From positions 758,001 through 822,000 of the forward strand of contig NZ_CP054840.1 of the NCBI RefSeq assembly GCF_013363755.1: DNA of 64,000 nt, read 5' to 3'. Under the pieces are notes generated by a model, which saw nothing but the letters and a program-made list of their open reading frames with translations, searched no databases and was not told the DNA's origin. Source of the DNA: Comamonas antarctica. GTDB taxonomy: Bacteria > Pseudomonadota > Gammaproteobacteria > Burkholderiales > Burkholderiaceae_C. The translations under genes were made by a program, and so were the position numbers. Shown here piece by piece: positions 7,898 through 17,066 of this stretch (position 1 is the first letter of the stretch; each line of letters begins with the position of its first letter).

Positions 7898-9547
7898 ATG
7901 AGCGCAGTCATTGACAACCATGGGCCGGCCGCAGCGCACCCCGAGCACGCGGGCCACGACCACCACGACCATCACCACGCGCTGCCCACGGGCTGGCGCC
8001 GCTGGCTCTATGCGACCAACCACAAGGACATCGGCACGCTGTACCTGCTGTTTGCCTTCACCATGCTGATGGTCGGCGGCGTGCTCGCGCTGCTTATCCG
8101 CGCCGAGCTGTTCCAGCCCGGCCTGCAGCTCGTGAATCCCGAGCTGTTCAATCAGCTGACCACGATGCACGGGCTGATCATGGTGTTCGGCGCGATCATG
8201 CCGGCCTTCGTCGGCTTCGCGAACTGGATGATTCCGCTGCAGATCGGCGCCTCCGACATGGCGTTCGCGCGCATGAACAACTTCAGCTTCTGGCTGATGG
8301 TGCCCGCCGGCGCGATGCTGGTCGGCTCGTTCTTCATGCCCGGCGGCGCGCCCGCGGCGGGCTGGACGCTCTATGCGCCGCTGACGCTGCAGATGGGCCC
8401 GTCCATGGACACCAGCATCTTCGCGATGCACGTGCTTGGCGCCTCGTCCATCATGGGCTCGATCAACATCATCGTCACCATCCTCAACATGCGCGCCCCG
8501 GGCATGACGCTGATGAAGATGCCGATGTTTGCCTGGACCTGGCTGATCACCGCCTATCTGCTGATCGCGGTCATGCCGGTGCTGGCCGGCGCGATCACCA
8601 TGACGCTCACCGACCGCCACTTCGGCACCAGCTTCTTCAACCCCGCGGGCGGCGGCGACCCGGTCATGTACCAGCATATCTTCTGGTTCTTCGGCCACCC
8701 CGAGGTCTACATCATGATCCTGCCGGCGTTCGGCATCATCAGCCAGATCGTGCCGGCGTTCGCGCGCAAGCGGCTGTTCGGCTATGCGTCCATGGTCTAT
8801 GCGACCGCCTCGATCGCCATCCTGTCGTTCATCGTCTGGGCGCACCACATGTTCACCACCGGCATGCCGGTCACGGGCCAGTTGTTCTTCATGTACGCGA
8901 CCATGCTGATCTCGGTGCCCACGGCGGTGAAGGTGTTCAACTGGACCGCGACCATGTGGCGCGGCTCGATGACCTTCGAGACGCCGATGCTGTTTGCCGT
9001 CGGCTTCATCTTCGTGTTCACGATGGGCGGCTTCACCGGCCTGATCCTGGCCATGGCGCCGATCGACATCCAGCTGCAGGACACCTATTACGTCGTGGCC
9101 CACTTCCACTACGTGCTGGTCGCGGGCTCGCTGTTCTCGATGTTTGCCGCCTACTACTACTGGGCGCCGAAGTGGACCGGCGTGATGTATTCCGAAACCC
9201 GCGGCCGCATCCACTTCTGGGGCTCGCTGATCTTCTTCAACATCACCTTCTTCCCGATGCACTTCCTGGGCCTGGCCGGCATGCCGCGCCGCTACGCCGA
9301 CTACCCGATGCAGTTTGCCGACTTCAACATGGTGGCCTCGATCGGTGCCTTCGGTTTCGGGCTGATGCAGGTCTATTTCTTCTTCTTCGTGGTGCTGCCC
9401 GCGATGCGCGGCCACGGCGAAAAGGCGCCGCAGCGTCCCTGGGAAGCGGCCGAGGGGCTGGAATGGGAAGTGCCTTCGCCGGCGCCGTTCCATACCTATG
9501 AAACGCCGCCCAAGCTCGACTCCACGGCCACCCGCGTCATCGGCTGA
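7898..9547 (+). CDS. ctaD: cytochrome c oxidase subunit I
   Basis: 549 residues with twelve predicted helices. All redox ligands are present: H91 (TTMHGLIM) and H404 for the low-spin heme, H402 for the high-spin heme (HFHYVL), and H267, H316 and H317 for CuB, with Y271 in HPEVY able to form the His-Tyr crosslink. The N-terminus carries an unusual histidine-rich stretch ([14 protein letters not shown], residues about 14-27) before the conserved [15 protein letters not shown]; it could bind metal but that is inference. This is the catalytic oxygen-reducing, proton-pumping subunit in the inner membrane. Confidence 0.98.
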   Translation: MSAVIDNHGPAAAHPEHAGHDHHDHHHALPTGWRRWLYATNHKDIGTLYLLFAFTMLMVGGVLALLIRAELFQPGLQLVNPELFNQLTTMHGLIMVFGAIMPAFVGFANWMIPLQIGASDMAFARMNNFSFWLMVPAGAMLVGSFFMPGGAPAAGWTLYAPLTLQMGPSMDTSIFAMHVLGASSIMGSINIIVTILNMRAPGMTLMKMPMFAWTWLITAYLLIAVMPVLAGAITMTLTDRHFGTSFFNPAGGGDPVMYQHIFWFFGHPEVYIMILPAFGIISQIVPAFARKRLFGYASMVYATASIAILSFIVWAHHMFTTGMPVTGQLFFMYATMLISVPTAVKVFNWTATMWRGSMTFETPMLFAVGFIFVFTMGGFTGLILAMAPIDIQLQDTYYVVAHFHYVLVAGSLFSMFAAYYYWAPKWTGVMYSETRGRIHFWGSLIFFNITFFPMHFLGLAGMPRRYADYPMQFADFNMVASIGAFGFGLMQVYFFFFVVLPAMRGHGEKAPQRPWEAAEGLEWEVPSPAPFHTYETPPKLDSTATRVIG

Positions 9548-9556
9548 GGTCCCGTC

Positions 9557-9670
9557 ATGACACCCGAGCAACGCAAGAGCAACCTGCGCCTGGCCTTGAT
9601 CCTGGCCTCGATCGCCGCCGTCTTCCTGGCGGGCTTCGTGGCCAAGATGCTCTGGCTCGGCGCGCAGTGA
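9557..9670 (+). CDS. cytochrome oxidase small assembly protein (37 aa)
   Basis: A 37-residue frame from ATG 9557: MTPEQRKSNLRLAL leads into one transmembrane helix (ILASIAAVFLAGFVAKMLWLG). It lies 9 bases after ctaD and 7 before ctaG, on the same strand. Tiny single-helix proteins are a regular feature between subunit I and ctaG in betaproteobacterial cox clusters and are annotated there as a small assembly protein. The role is inferred from position; the sequence alone shows only a short membrane anchor. Confidence 0.8.
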   Translation: MTPEQRKSNLRLALILASIAAVFLAGFVAKMLWLGAQ

Positions 9671-9677
9671 GGCCGCG

Positions 9678-10307
9678 ATGGGCGTGCGCCAGGAAAACCT
9701 CAGAATGGTCGGCAAGCTGGCGGTCATTGCCGTCGGCATGTTCGCGTTCGGCTATGCGCTGATTCCCATCTACAAGCATGTCTGCGAGGCGCTGGGCATC
9801 AACATCCTGGCGATCTCCGAGCGCCAGGTGCCGGGCAACGGCCAGGTCGGCCCGAACGCCAAGCTGCCGGTCAACACCCAGGTCGACACCAGCCGCACCA
9901 TCACCGTCGAGTTCGACTCCAATGCGCGCGGCCCCTGGCATTTCGCGCCGCGCCAGCGCTCGGTCAAGGTGCATCCAGGCGAGCTGATGGTCGTCGAGTA
10001 CGAATTCCAGAACGTGCAGAACCGGCGCATGGCCGCGCAGGCCATTCCCAGCTACGCGCCGCACCAGGCGGCCGCGCATTTCGTCAAGCTCGAGTGCTTC
10101 TGCTTCAACCAGTACACGCTCGAGCCCGGCGAGAAGAAGGAATGGCCCGTGGCCTTCATCATCGACCCGCGCCTTTCCAAGGACGTGAGCACCATCACGC
10201 TGTCGTACACCTTCTTCGAGGTCGGCGGCAAGACGCCTCCCGCACCCGCGCGCCAGGCCCAGTTGCCTGTGCTTGCGGTGCCGCCGGCCACGGAGCAGGC
10301 GTCATGA
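9678..10307 (+). CDS. ctaG: cytochrome c oxidase assembly protein CtaG/Cox11
   Basis: 209 residues: one N-terminal membrane anchor (about 12-30) and a periplasmic immunoglobulin-like domain. The copper-binding signature KLECFCFNQYTLEPGE is intact with the CFCF cysteine pair, and PWHFAPRQRSVKVHPGE and DPRLSKDVSTITLSYTFF match the family core. Cox11/CtaG delivers copper to the CuB centre of subunit I. The stop codon overlaps the start of the next gene (ATGA, 10304-10307). Confidence 0.96.
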   Translation: MGVRQENLRMVGKLAVIAVGMFAFGYALIPIYKHVCEALGINILAISERQVPGNGQVGPNAKLPVNTQVDTSRTITVEFDSNARGPWHFAPRQRSVKVHPGELMVVEYEFQNVQNRRMAAQAIPSYAPHQAAAHFVKLECFCFNQYTLEPGEKKEWPVAFIIDPRLSKDVSTITLSYTFFEVGGKTPPAPARQAQLPVLAVPPATEQAS

Positions 10308-10507
10308 CCGCGCCGCAAGAACCGCGCAAGGGCGGGCGGCTGCGCACGGCGCGTGCCGTGGGCTGGGCCTTGCTGGGCGTGCGCAAGGGCAGTGATTACC
10401 AGAAGGACGTGGAGAGCATCACCCCGCTGCAGGTGGTGGTGGGGGGGCTGGTGGCGGTGGTTTTGCTGGTCGCCGGCCTGATCTTGATTGTGAACTGGAT
10501 CGTTTGA
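10304..10507 (+). CDS. DUF2970 single-helix protein of the cox cluster
   Basis: 67 residues starting at ATG 10304, overlapping the ctaG stop. A basic N-terminal half (PRKGGRLRTARAVGWALLGVRKG) is followed by SDYQKDVESITPLQ and one transmembrane helix (VVVGGLVAVVLLVAGLILIVNW). This is the DUF2970 pattern, commonly found between ctaG and subunit III in Burkholderiales. A role in oxidase assembly or stability is inferred from context only. Confidence 0.85.
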   Translation: MTAPQEPRKGGRLRTARAVGWALLGVRKGSDYQKDVESITPLQVVVGGLVAVVLLVAGLILIVNWIV

Positions 10508-10523
10508 GCTTGAGGAGCTGGAT

Positions 10524-11405
10524 ATGAGTGGAACTACCCAGGGCGCGGCACCCTACTACTATGTGCCCGGCGAATCGCGGCATCCGATCATGGCCGCGGC
10601 CGGCCTGTTCTTCGTGATCCTGGGCGCGGGCCAGTGGGTCAACGGCCATGAATGGGGCAAGTGGAGCCTGTTCTTCGGCCTGGCGTGGTGGCTGCTGGTG
10701 CTCTACCAGTGGTTCCGCGATGCGATCCGCGAAAGCGAAAGCGGGCTCTACAGCCGCAAGATCGACCTGTCGTTCCGCTGGAGCATGAGCTGGTTCATCT
10801 TCTCCGAGGTCATGCTGTTCGGCGCGTTCTTCACCGCGCTGTGGTGGGGCCGCGCGCACTCCGTGCCCACGCTCGGCGGGCTGGAGAATGCCTTGCTCTG
10901 GCCCGATTTCAAGGCCGTCTGGCCCAGCATGGCGGCCGGCGCCACGGCCTCGCCCGCCGGCACGGTCGAGCCGTTCCAGACCGTGGGACCGTTCTGGCTG
11001 CCGACCATCAACACCGCGCTGCTGCTGACCTCGGGCGTGACGCTGACCATCGCCCACCACGCGCTGCGCGAGAACCACCGCGGCCGCACGATTGCCTTCA
11101 TGTGGGCCACGGTGGTGCTGGGCTTCATCTTCCTGTGCGTGCAGGGCTATGAGTACTACCACCTCTATACCGACCTGAACCTGAAGCTGTCGTCGGGCAT
11201 CTTCGGCTCGACCTTCTACATGCTCACGGGCTTCCACGGTTTCCACGTGTTCGTCGGCATGCTGATGCTGTTCTTCATCACGCTGCGGCTGCAAAAGGGC
11301 CACTTCACCGCCGACAAGCACTTCGGCTTCGAGGGCGCGGCCTGGTACTGGCACTTCGTGGACGTGGTCTGGCTGGGCCTCTACGTGCTGGTCTACTGGC
11401 TGTAA
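10524..11405 (+). CDS. ctaE: cytochrome c oxidase subunit III
   Basis: 293 residues with seven predicted helices; MSGTTQGAAPYYYVPGESRHP opens the protein. Typical subunit III segments are SEVMLFGAFFTALWW (with the conserved Glu in the helix), TINTALLLTSGVTLTIAHHAL, GFHGFHVFVG and YWHFVDVVWLGLYVLVYW at the C-terminus. It has a good ribosome site (TTGAGGAG, 10 bases before ATG). Subunit III stabilises subunit I and helps oxygen and proton entry. It ends the structural part of the cluster; assembly genes follow. Confidence 0.97.
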   Translation: MSGTTQGAAPYYYVPGESRHPIMAAAGLFFVILGAGQWVNGHEWGKWSLFFGLAWWLLVLYQWFRDAIRESESGLYSRKIDLSFRWSMSWFIFSEVMLFGAFFTALWWGRAHSVPTLGGLENALLWPDFKAVWPSMAAGATASPAGTVEPFQTVGPFWLPTINTALLLTSGVTLTIAHHALRENHRGRTIAFMWATVVLGFIFLCVQGYEYYHLYTDLNLKLSSGIFGSTFYMLTGFHGFHVFVGMLMLFFITLRLQKGHFTADKHFGFEGAAWYWHFVDVVWLGLYVLVYWL

Positions 11406-11414
11406 GCTGGCCCA

Positions 11415-11442
11415 CCCTTCGACAGGCTCAGGGCGAGCGGGG
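11415..11442. repeat. dispersed TTCGACAGGCTCAG repeat
   Basis: CCCTTCGACAGGCTCAGGGCGAGCGGGG sits directly after ctaE, in the opposite orientation to the copy at 35076-35110. It occupies the gap between ctaE and the converging twin-TM protein gene. Confidence 0.7.
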
Positions 11443-11486
11443 GCAACCCTCCGCCCTCCATGTATCTGCCGCCAGGGCCTGGTGCC

Positions 11487-11720
11487 CTAGCGTCCCACTG
11501 GCAGCCCGGTGGGCTGGATATAGCCCAGCTTCCAGCTGATCAGCAGCACCAGGAACAGCAATACCGACAAGCCCACGCGCAAGGCCAGCGCGCGCGCCAT
11601 GTGCTGGCTGCGGCGGCGGTTATCCTCGACACCATTGCGCGGGCGGCGCATCATGAAGAACAGGGCGCTGCCCAGGCTGGCGAGAATGCCCAGGAACGCC
11701 AAGGCAATGAAGATTTTCAT
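11487..11720 (-). CDS. twin transmembrane protein (DUF2909-like)
   Basis: 77 residues from ATG 11720 (MKIFIALAFLGILASLGSALFFMM); an ATG three codons upstream (11729) is also possible. Two transmembrane helices (about 3-24 and 50-68) are separated by a basic, hydrophilic loop RRPRNGVEDNRRRSQHMARAL. This arrangement is typical of the twin transmembrane proteins regularly embedded in betaproteobacterial cox clusters on the opposite strand to surf1. It faces ctaE tail to tail and diverges from surf1 by only 15 bases. Function unknown. Confidence 0.8.
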   Translation of the reverse strand: MKIFIALAFLGILASLGSALFFMMRRPRNGVEDNRRRSQHMARALALRVGLSVLLFLVLLISWKLGYIQPTGLPVGR

Positions 11721-11735
11721 GGAGACCATTATCCG

Positions 11736-12515
11736 GTGAGCAACAGCACTAGGCCAGCGGGTTGGCCCCCAGGCGCGCGCTTCTGGATCATCACGGCGGC
11801 AGCGGCGCTGGGCATGGCGGGGACTGCGGCGCTGGGGCGCTGGCAGCTCGACCGCGCGGCGCAAAAGCAGGCGCTGGCCGCGGCCATCGAGGCGCGTGGC
11901 CGGCAAGCGCCGCTAGACGCGCCGGCGCTGCGCCAGGCGCTGGCTGCCCCTGCGGCGCAACTGGTGCACCGGCCCGTGGCATTGCAGGGCCGCTGGCTGG
12001 CGCGGCAGACGGTCTATCTCGACAACCGCCAGATGCACGGTCGCCCGGGCTTCTTCGTGCTCACGCCGCTGGAGCTGTCCGGGCCCGACCCCGCGGTGGT
12101 ACTGGTGCAGCGCGGCTGGATTCCACGCAATTTCCAGGACCGCACGGCGCTGGCGCCGGTAGCCACGCCCGAAGGGCAGGTCGCCATTACGGGCCGGCTG
12201 GCGCTGTCGCCCGCCCGGCTGTACGAAATGGCACCCGGTGCAGACCCTGTTCCGCAAGCGTCGCCTATCCGACAGAATATCGACATCGCCGCATACCGCC
12301 GCGAAACCGGCCTGCCGCTGCTGGACATGAGCGTGGTGCAGACCGGGGCGGCCAGCGAGGGCCTGCAGCGCGACTGGAGCCCTGTGGACGCAGGTGTCGA
12401 CAAACATTACGGCTATGCTTTTCAATGGTTCGGGCTCTGCGCCCTGATGGCGGTTCTCTATGTCTGGTTCCAACTCTTCCGACGCTTCGTTCGCCCACGC
12501 CGCACCGCCGCATGA
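11736..12515 (+). CDS. SURF1 family oxidase assembly protein
   Basis: 259 residues from GTG at 11736 (VSNSTRPAGWPPGARFW), chosen because it stands just beyond the divergent gene and precedes the first membrane helix. There are two helices, one N-terminal (about 15-33) and one C-terminal ([21 protein letters not shown]), bracketing a periplasmic domain with LGRWQLDRAAQKQAL, YLDNRQMHGRPGFFVLTPL and VLVQRGWIPRNF. SURF1 helps insert heme a into subunit I. The last 56 bases overlap the next gene in another frame. Confidence 0.93.
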   Translation: MSNSTRPAGWPPGARFWIITAAAALGMAGTAALGRWQLDRAAQKQALAAAIEARGRQAPLDAPALRQALAAPAAQLVHRPVALQGRWLARQTVYLDNRQMHGRPGFFVLTPLELSGPDPAVVLVQRGWIPRNFQDRTALAPVATPEGQVAITGRLALSPARLYEMAPGADPVPQASPIRQNIDIAAYRRETGLPLLDMSVVQTGAASEGLQRDWSPVDAGVDKHYGYAFQWFGLCALMAVLYVWFQLFRRFVRPRRTAA

Positions 12516-13200
12516 GAACGGCGGCGCCGTGCCGCTGGACCTGAGCGTGCATGGCATGCCGGCCGCGGGCGATGCCTTGCGCGCCCAGCGCACGCGCTCC
12601 GGGCGCTGGCAGATGATGGCGGTGCTGCTGGTCTGCGCGGCCCCGGTCATCGCCTCGTACTTCACCTATTACATCGTCAGGCCCGAAGGCCGGCGCAATT
12701 TCGGCGAACTGATACAGCCGCAGCGCCCGCTGCCGGAAGTGCTGGCGCATACGCCGGACGGTGCGCCCGTGGCGCTGTCCTCGCTCAAGGGCCAGTGGCT
12801 GCTGGTGAGCGTCGCGGGCGGGCAATGCGATGCCGCCTGCGAAGAGCATCTCTACCTGCAACGCCAGCTGCGCGAAGGCTTGGGCCGAGAGAAGGACCGG
12901 CTCGACTGGGTCTGGCTGATCAACGACCAGGCCCAGCCACCGGCCGCGCTGGCGCCGGCCATGGCCCAGGCGCAGGTGCTGCGCGTCGATCCGCAGGCCC
13001 TGGCTGCCTGGCTGCAACCGGCTGCGGGCCAGCGCCTCGAAGACCACCTATATCTGGTCGACCCGATGGGCCACTGGATGCTGCGCATGCCCGCGGCGCT
13101 CGACAAGTCCAATGCGTCGAAGGCCAAGCGCGATCTCGACCGCCTGTTGCGCGCGGCATCCTCGTGGGACCAGGCCGGGCGTGCGGACGCAGCCCATTGA
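12460..13200 (+). CDS. Sco-like, membrane-anchored thioredoxin-fold protein of the cox cluster
   Basis: 246 residues starting at ATG 12460, inside the 3' end of surf1. A cytoplasmic N-terminus of about 50 residues is followed by one helix ([22 protein letters not shown]) and a periplasmic domain. A CxxxC pair is present (C123 and C127, [11 protein letters not shown]), as in Sco copper chaperones, and H196 in [11 protein letters not shown] could be the third ligand. The rest is divergent from Sco1/SenC, so copper or redox function is inference. Genes of this kind regularly sit between surf1 and ctaA/ctaB in Burkholderiales. Confidence 0.8.
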   Translation: MSGSNSSDASFAHAAPPHENGGAVPLDLSVHGMPAAGDALRAQRTRSGRWQMMAVLLVCAAPVIASYFTYYIVRPEGRRNFGELIQPQRPLPEVLAHTPDGAPVALSSLKGQWLLVSVAGGQCDAACEEHLYLQRQLREGLGREKDRLDWVWLINDQAQPPAALAPAMAQAQVLRVDPQALAAWLQPAAGQRLEDHLYLVDPMGHWMLRMPAALDKSNASKAKRDLDRLLRAASSWDQAGRADAAH

Positions 13201-13225
13201 CCCCCGTCATGAACCGAGTTTGCGC

Positions 13226-14122
13226 ATGAGTCTTGCCGCCCCCGTTTCCGCGCCTTCGCGCGCCGCCCAGTTCTATGCGCTGACCAAGCCGCGCGTGGTG
13301 CAACTGATCGTCTTTTGCGCGCTGATCGGCATGGTGCTGGCGATTCCCGGCTGGCCTGCTCTGGACCAATGGGTGCTGATAGCCGTGGCGTGCGTGGGCA
13401 TCTGGCTTGTCGCGGGCGCGGCCGCGGCGTTCAACTGCCTGGTGGAAAAAGGCATCGATGCGCGCATGAAGCGCACCGCCTGGCGCCCCACGGCCAAGGG
13501 CCAGCTCTCGGACGCGCAGGCGCTGGGGTTTTCCACGCTGCTGTGCGCCGCGGGTTCGGCGCTGCTGTATGCCTGGGTCAATCCGCTGACCATGTGGCTC
13601 ACGCTGGCCACCTTCGTCGGCTATGCGGTGGTCTATACGCTGATCCTCAAGCCGCTGACGCCGCAGAACATCGTCATCGGCGGCGCTTCAGGCGCCATGC
13701 CGCCGGTGCTGGGCTGGGCCGCCGTCACCGGGCAGGTCACGCCCGAATCGCTGATCCTGTTCCTGATCATCTTCCTCTGGACGCCGCCGCATTTCTGGGC
13801 GCTGGCGCTGTACCGCGTCGAGGATTACCGCCAGGCCGGGCTGCCGATGCTGCCGGTCACCCATGGCAATGAATTCACCCGTTTGCAGGTGTTTCTCTAT
13901 ACGCTGGTATTGTTTGCGGGTTGCCTCCTGCCGTTCGTGTTCGGCATGAGTTCCTGGCTCTATCTGGTGGCCGCCGTGGCATTGGGCCTCGGGTTCTGCT
14001 TCTATGGCTTTCGCCTGTGGCGCAATTACTCCGACGCGCTGGCGCGCAAGACCTTCCGGTTCTCGCTGATCCACCTGAGCTTTCTGTTCGCCGCTTTGCT
14101 GGTGGATCACTATCTTTTTTGA
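13226..14122 (+). CDS. ctaB: protoheme IX farnesyltransferase (heme o synthase)
   Basis: 298 residues from ATG 13226 ([25 protein letters not shown]). It has about eight helices and the UbiA-family prenyltransferase motifs [19 protein letters not shown] (Asp/Asn-rich allylic diphosphate site) and [12 protein letters not shown] with [25 protein letters not shown]. It converts heme b to heme o in the inner membrane. The start is preceded by a six-codon frame (ATG 13209, MNRVCA) whose stop overlaps it as ATGA. In most relatives the heme A synthase gene ctaA/COX15 stands in this gap, but here it is absent. Confidence 0.96.
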   Translation: MSLAAPVSAPSRAAQFYALTKPRVVQLIVFCALIGMVLAIPGWPALDQWVLIAVACVGIWLVAGAAAAFNCLVEKGIDARMKRTAWRPTAKGQLSDAQALGFSTLLCAAGSALLYAWVNPLTMWLTLATFVGYAVVYTLILKPLTPQNIVIGGASGAMPPVLGWAAVTGQVTPESLILFLIIFLWTPPHFWALALYRVEDYRQAGLPMLPVTHGNEFTRLQVFLYTLVLFAGCLLPFVFGMSSWLYLVAAVALGLGFCFYGFRLWRNYSDALARKTFRFSLIHLSFLFAALLVDHYLF

Positions 14123-14127
14123 CGACT

Positions 14128-14742
14128 ATGGACAAACGACAGGTTTTGAAGGGTGCGCTGGCTTCGGCGCTGGGCATCGGCATGGCGGGCGTGCTTGCCG
14201 GCTGCAGCCGCGAGACCAAGGCCAGCTTCCAGGGCGTGGACGTGACCGGCGCGGAATACGCGCGCGACTTCAACCTGCCCGATGCCCTGGGCCAGCAGCG
14301 CAGCCTCAAGGACTTCGCCGGCAAGGTCGTGGTGGTGTTCTTCGGCTATACCCAGTGTCCCGATGTCTGCCCGACTTCGCTGCAGGAGCTCGCCGAAGTC
14401 AAGCAACTGCTGGGCGCCGACGGCGAGCGCCTGCAGGGCATCTTCGTCACGCTCGACCCGGAGCGCGACCAGCCCGAGATGCTCAAGGCCTACATGGAAA
14501 GCTTCGATCCGAGCTTCATCGCGCTGCGCGGCACGCCCGAGCAGACCGCGGCCATCGCCAAGGATTTCAAGATCTTCTACAAGAAGGTCGAAGGCCCGAC
14601 CCCGCAAAGCTACACGCTCGACCATTCGGCGGGCAGCTATGTCTACGACACCCAGGGCCGGCTGCGCGTCTACGAGCGCTACGGCAGCGGGCCGCAGCTG
14701 CTCGCGGCCGATGTGCGCACCCTGCTGGGCGAGAAGGCTTGA
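14128..14742 (+). CDS. SCO1/SenC copper chaperone lipoprotein
   Basis: 204 residues from ATG 14128, six bases after ctaB. A lipoprotein-type signal ends in GVLAGC (Cys about residue 25). The copper site is complete: CPDVC at C77 and C81, and H166 in the DHSAG motif; VVVFFGYTQCPDVCPTSLQEL and FVTLDPERDQP are family hallmarks. Sco proteins deliver copper to the CuA site of subunit II or keep its cysteines reduced. Last gene of the cox cluster; the Bug receptor gene faces it. Confidence 0.95.
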   Translation: MDKRQVLKGALASALGIGMAGVLAGCSRETKASFQGVDVTGAEYARDFNLPDALGQQRSLKDFAGKVVVVFFGYTQCPDVCPTSLQELAEVKQLLGADGERLQGIFVTLDPERDQPEMLKAYMESFDPSFIALRGTPEQTAAIAKDFKIFYKKVEGPTPQSYTLDHSAGSYVYDTQGRLRVYERYGSGPQLLAADVRTLLGEKA

Positions 14743-14805
14743 TATCGGAGCATCGAGCCGCCGCCGGGCAGTGAGCCACCCGGAGTGGGCGAAGGTGGCG
14801 GTCAG

Positions 14806-15795
14806 TTACTGGGCGGTGATTTTCTGGCTGCGGATGATGTCGCCCATCACCTGCGCATCGGTGCGGATGCGGTTGGCCAATCCTTCGGAAGAGGTACCCG
14901 CGACCTGCCAGCCCTGGGCGAACAGCTTGGCGCGGATGTCCGGGCTGCGCGCGATCTCGCTGAACAGCGCGCCCAGGCGCTGCACCAGCGGCTGCGGCAT
15001 GGAGCGCGGTGCGGCCACGGCGTTCCAGATCTCCATCTGGTAGTTGGCAATGCCGGCTTCTGACAGGCTCGGATATTCGGGCACCAGCGACGAGCGGCTG
15101 GCCGAGGTCACGCCGATCACGCGCAGCTTGCCGGCGCGCGCCTGGGCGGCCGCCATGGCGGGGGGCAGCAGCGCCAGCTGGATCTGCTCGCCAATGATGC
15201 CGTTGATCACCTGCGGGTTGCCGGGGTAGGGGATGTGCACCGGGGCAATATGGGCGCGCGCCTTGAGCAGTTCCATGCCGATATGTGCCACGGTGCCGAT
15301 TCCCGGGCTGCCATAGCTCCACTTGTCGCCGCTCGCGCGCGCTGCCGCGAAGAATTCAGCCGCCGTGGCGCCGGGTGAATGGGCGGAAGCGGCCAGCGCC
15401 AGCGGCGCGGTGGCAATCAGGCTCACCGGCTGCAGGTCCTTGAGCGGATCGTAGGTGGCCTTGGGATTGATCAGCTTGGCGATGGTCATGTTGCCGTTGA
15501 TCATCAGGCCCAGCGTGTGGTCGTCGGTGGCATGGGCCACGGCTTCGGCGCCGATGTTGCCGCCTGCGCCGACCTTGTTTTCCACCACGACGGGCTGCCC
15601 CAGCAGCTTGCCCAGCGGCTCGGCCAGCGTGCGCGCCACCAGGTCGGGCGACGAACCGCCGGGAAAACCGACGATCAGCTTCACCGGCCGCGTGGGCCAG
15701 TGCGCGGGCTCGGCTGCCAGCGCAGGGGCACAGGCCGCAGCCGCAGCGCAGGCCGCCGAGGCCAGCAGCGTGCGGCGGTTCAGTCTGGAAATCAT
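14806..15795 (-). CDS. Bug-family tripartite tricarboxylate transporter receptor
   Basis: 329 residues from ATG 15795 (MISRLNRRTLLASAACAAAAA), a signal peptide cut near ALAAEP. The mature part has WPTRPVKLIVGFPGGSSPDLVARTLAEPL, VVENKVGAGGNIGAEAVAHA and YGSPGIGTVAHIGMELL, the classic Bug periplasmic binding protein pattern. These bind small carboxylates or amides. Bug genes are hugely amplified in Burkholderiales and usually orphan, as here: no TctA/TctB membrane genes are nearby. It lies downstream of rpoH beyond a terminator. Confidence 0.92.
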   Translation of the reverse strand: MISRLNRRTLLASAACAAAAACAPALAAEPAHWPTRPVKLIVGFPGGSSPDLVARTLAEPLGKLLGQPVVVENKVGAGGNIGAEAVAHATDDHTLGLMINGNMTIAKLINPKATYDPLKDLQPVSLIATAPLALAASAHSPGATAAEFFAAARASGDKWSYGSPGIGTVAHIGMELLKARAHIAPVHIPYPGNPQVINGIIGEQIQLALLPPAMAAAQARAGKLRVIGVTSASRSSLVPEYPSLSEAGIANYQMEIWNAVAAPRSMPQPLVQRLGALFSEIARSPDIRAKLFAQGWQVAGTSSEGLANRIRTDAQVMGDIIRSQKITAQ

Positions 15796-15837
15796 GCGAA
15801 CTCCTCGGATCGTCATAGGTAGTTGGGGCGGCACCAT

Positions 15838-15870
15838 GAAAAAAGCGCACCGCCTGTTCAGGCGGTGCGC
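15838..15870 (-). terminator. rho-independent terminator of rpoH
   Basis: A 10-bp inverted repeat GCGCACCGCC / GGCGGTGCGC with a 6-base loop (15845-15870) is followed on the minus strand by a run of six T residues. It lies 22 bases beyond the rpoH stop codon, correctly oriented for it. Confidence 0.9.
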
Positions 15871-15891
15871 CGATTATCTCCGCGAGAAAAC

Positions 15892-16836
<945 letters not shown>

Positions 16837-16860
16837 TGAAGTCCTTTCTTCCATATCTTC

Positions 16861-16890
16861 ATATTAGCAGTCTATTGGAGAGAGTGCTAA
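16861..16890 (-). promoter_or_regulatory. CIRCE-like HrcA operator overlapping the rpoH promoter
   Basis: On the plus strand TTAGCAGTC (16864-16872), nine bases, GAGTGCTAA (16882-16890). The CIRCE consensus bound by HrcA is TTAGCACTC-N9-GAGTGCTAA, so 17 of 18 arm positions match. On the minus strand, TAATAT (16866-16861) makes a good -10 and TTAGCA (16890-16885) a -35 with an 18-base spacer, so both promoter boxes lie in the operator arms. HrcA control of rpoH has been proposed for betaproteobacteria from comparative genomics; here it follows directly from the site. Confidence 0.85.
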
Positions 16891-17066
16891 GCAAGAAGTT
16901 CCTTAACCATGGCATGCACGGGGCAAGCAGTTGTATCAAACGGAACCCGCGGCCCAAGGAGCAAAGGCCGCTGGAACAGCAGGCGTGTTTCGGTGACTAA
17001 AAGGAACGCCGCGTACGGGCAGGCAGCCTGCGCGCTGATTTCTTGCTTGCAAACAAAGGAAGTGCA

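Noticed and set aside
7790..9739. Minus-strand His/Arg-rich frame opposite ctaD
   Set aside because: Antisense of subunit I; its His and Asp richness reflects reverse complement of Val/Met/Ile codons.
16891..17066. PIP box or HrpL-type box upstream of the type III chaperone gene
   Set aside because: Only one TTCG occurs (in TTTCGGTGAC), so TTCG-N15/16-TTCG is absent; the GGAAC occurrences are not followed by CCAC at 15-16 bases.
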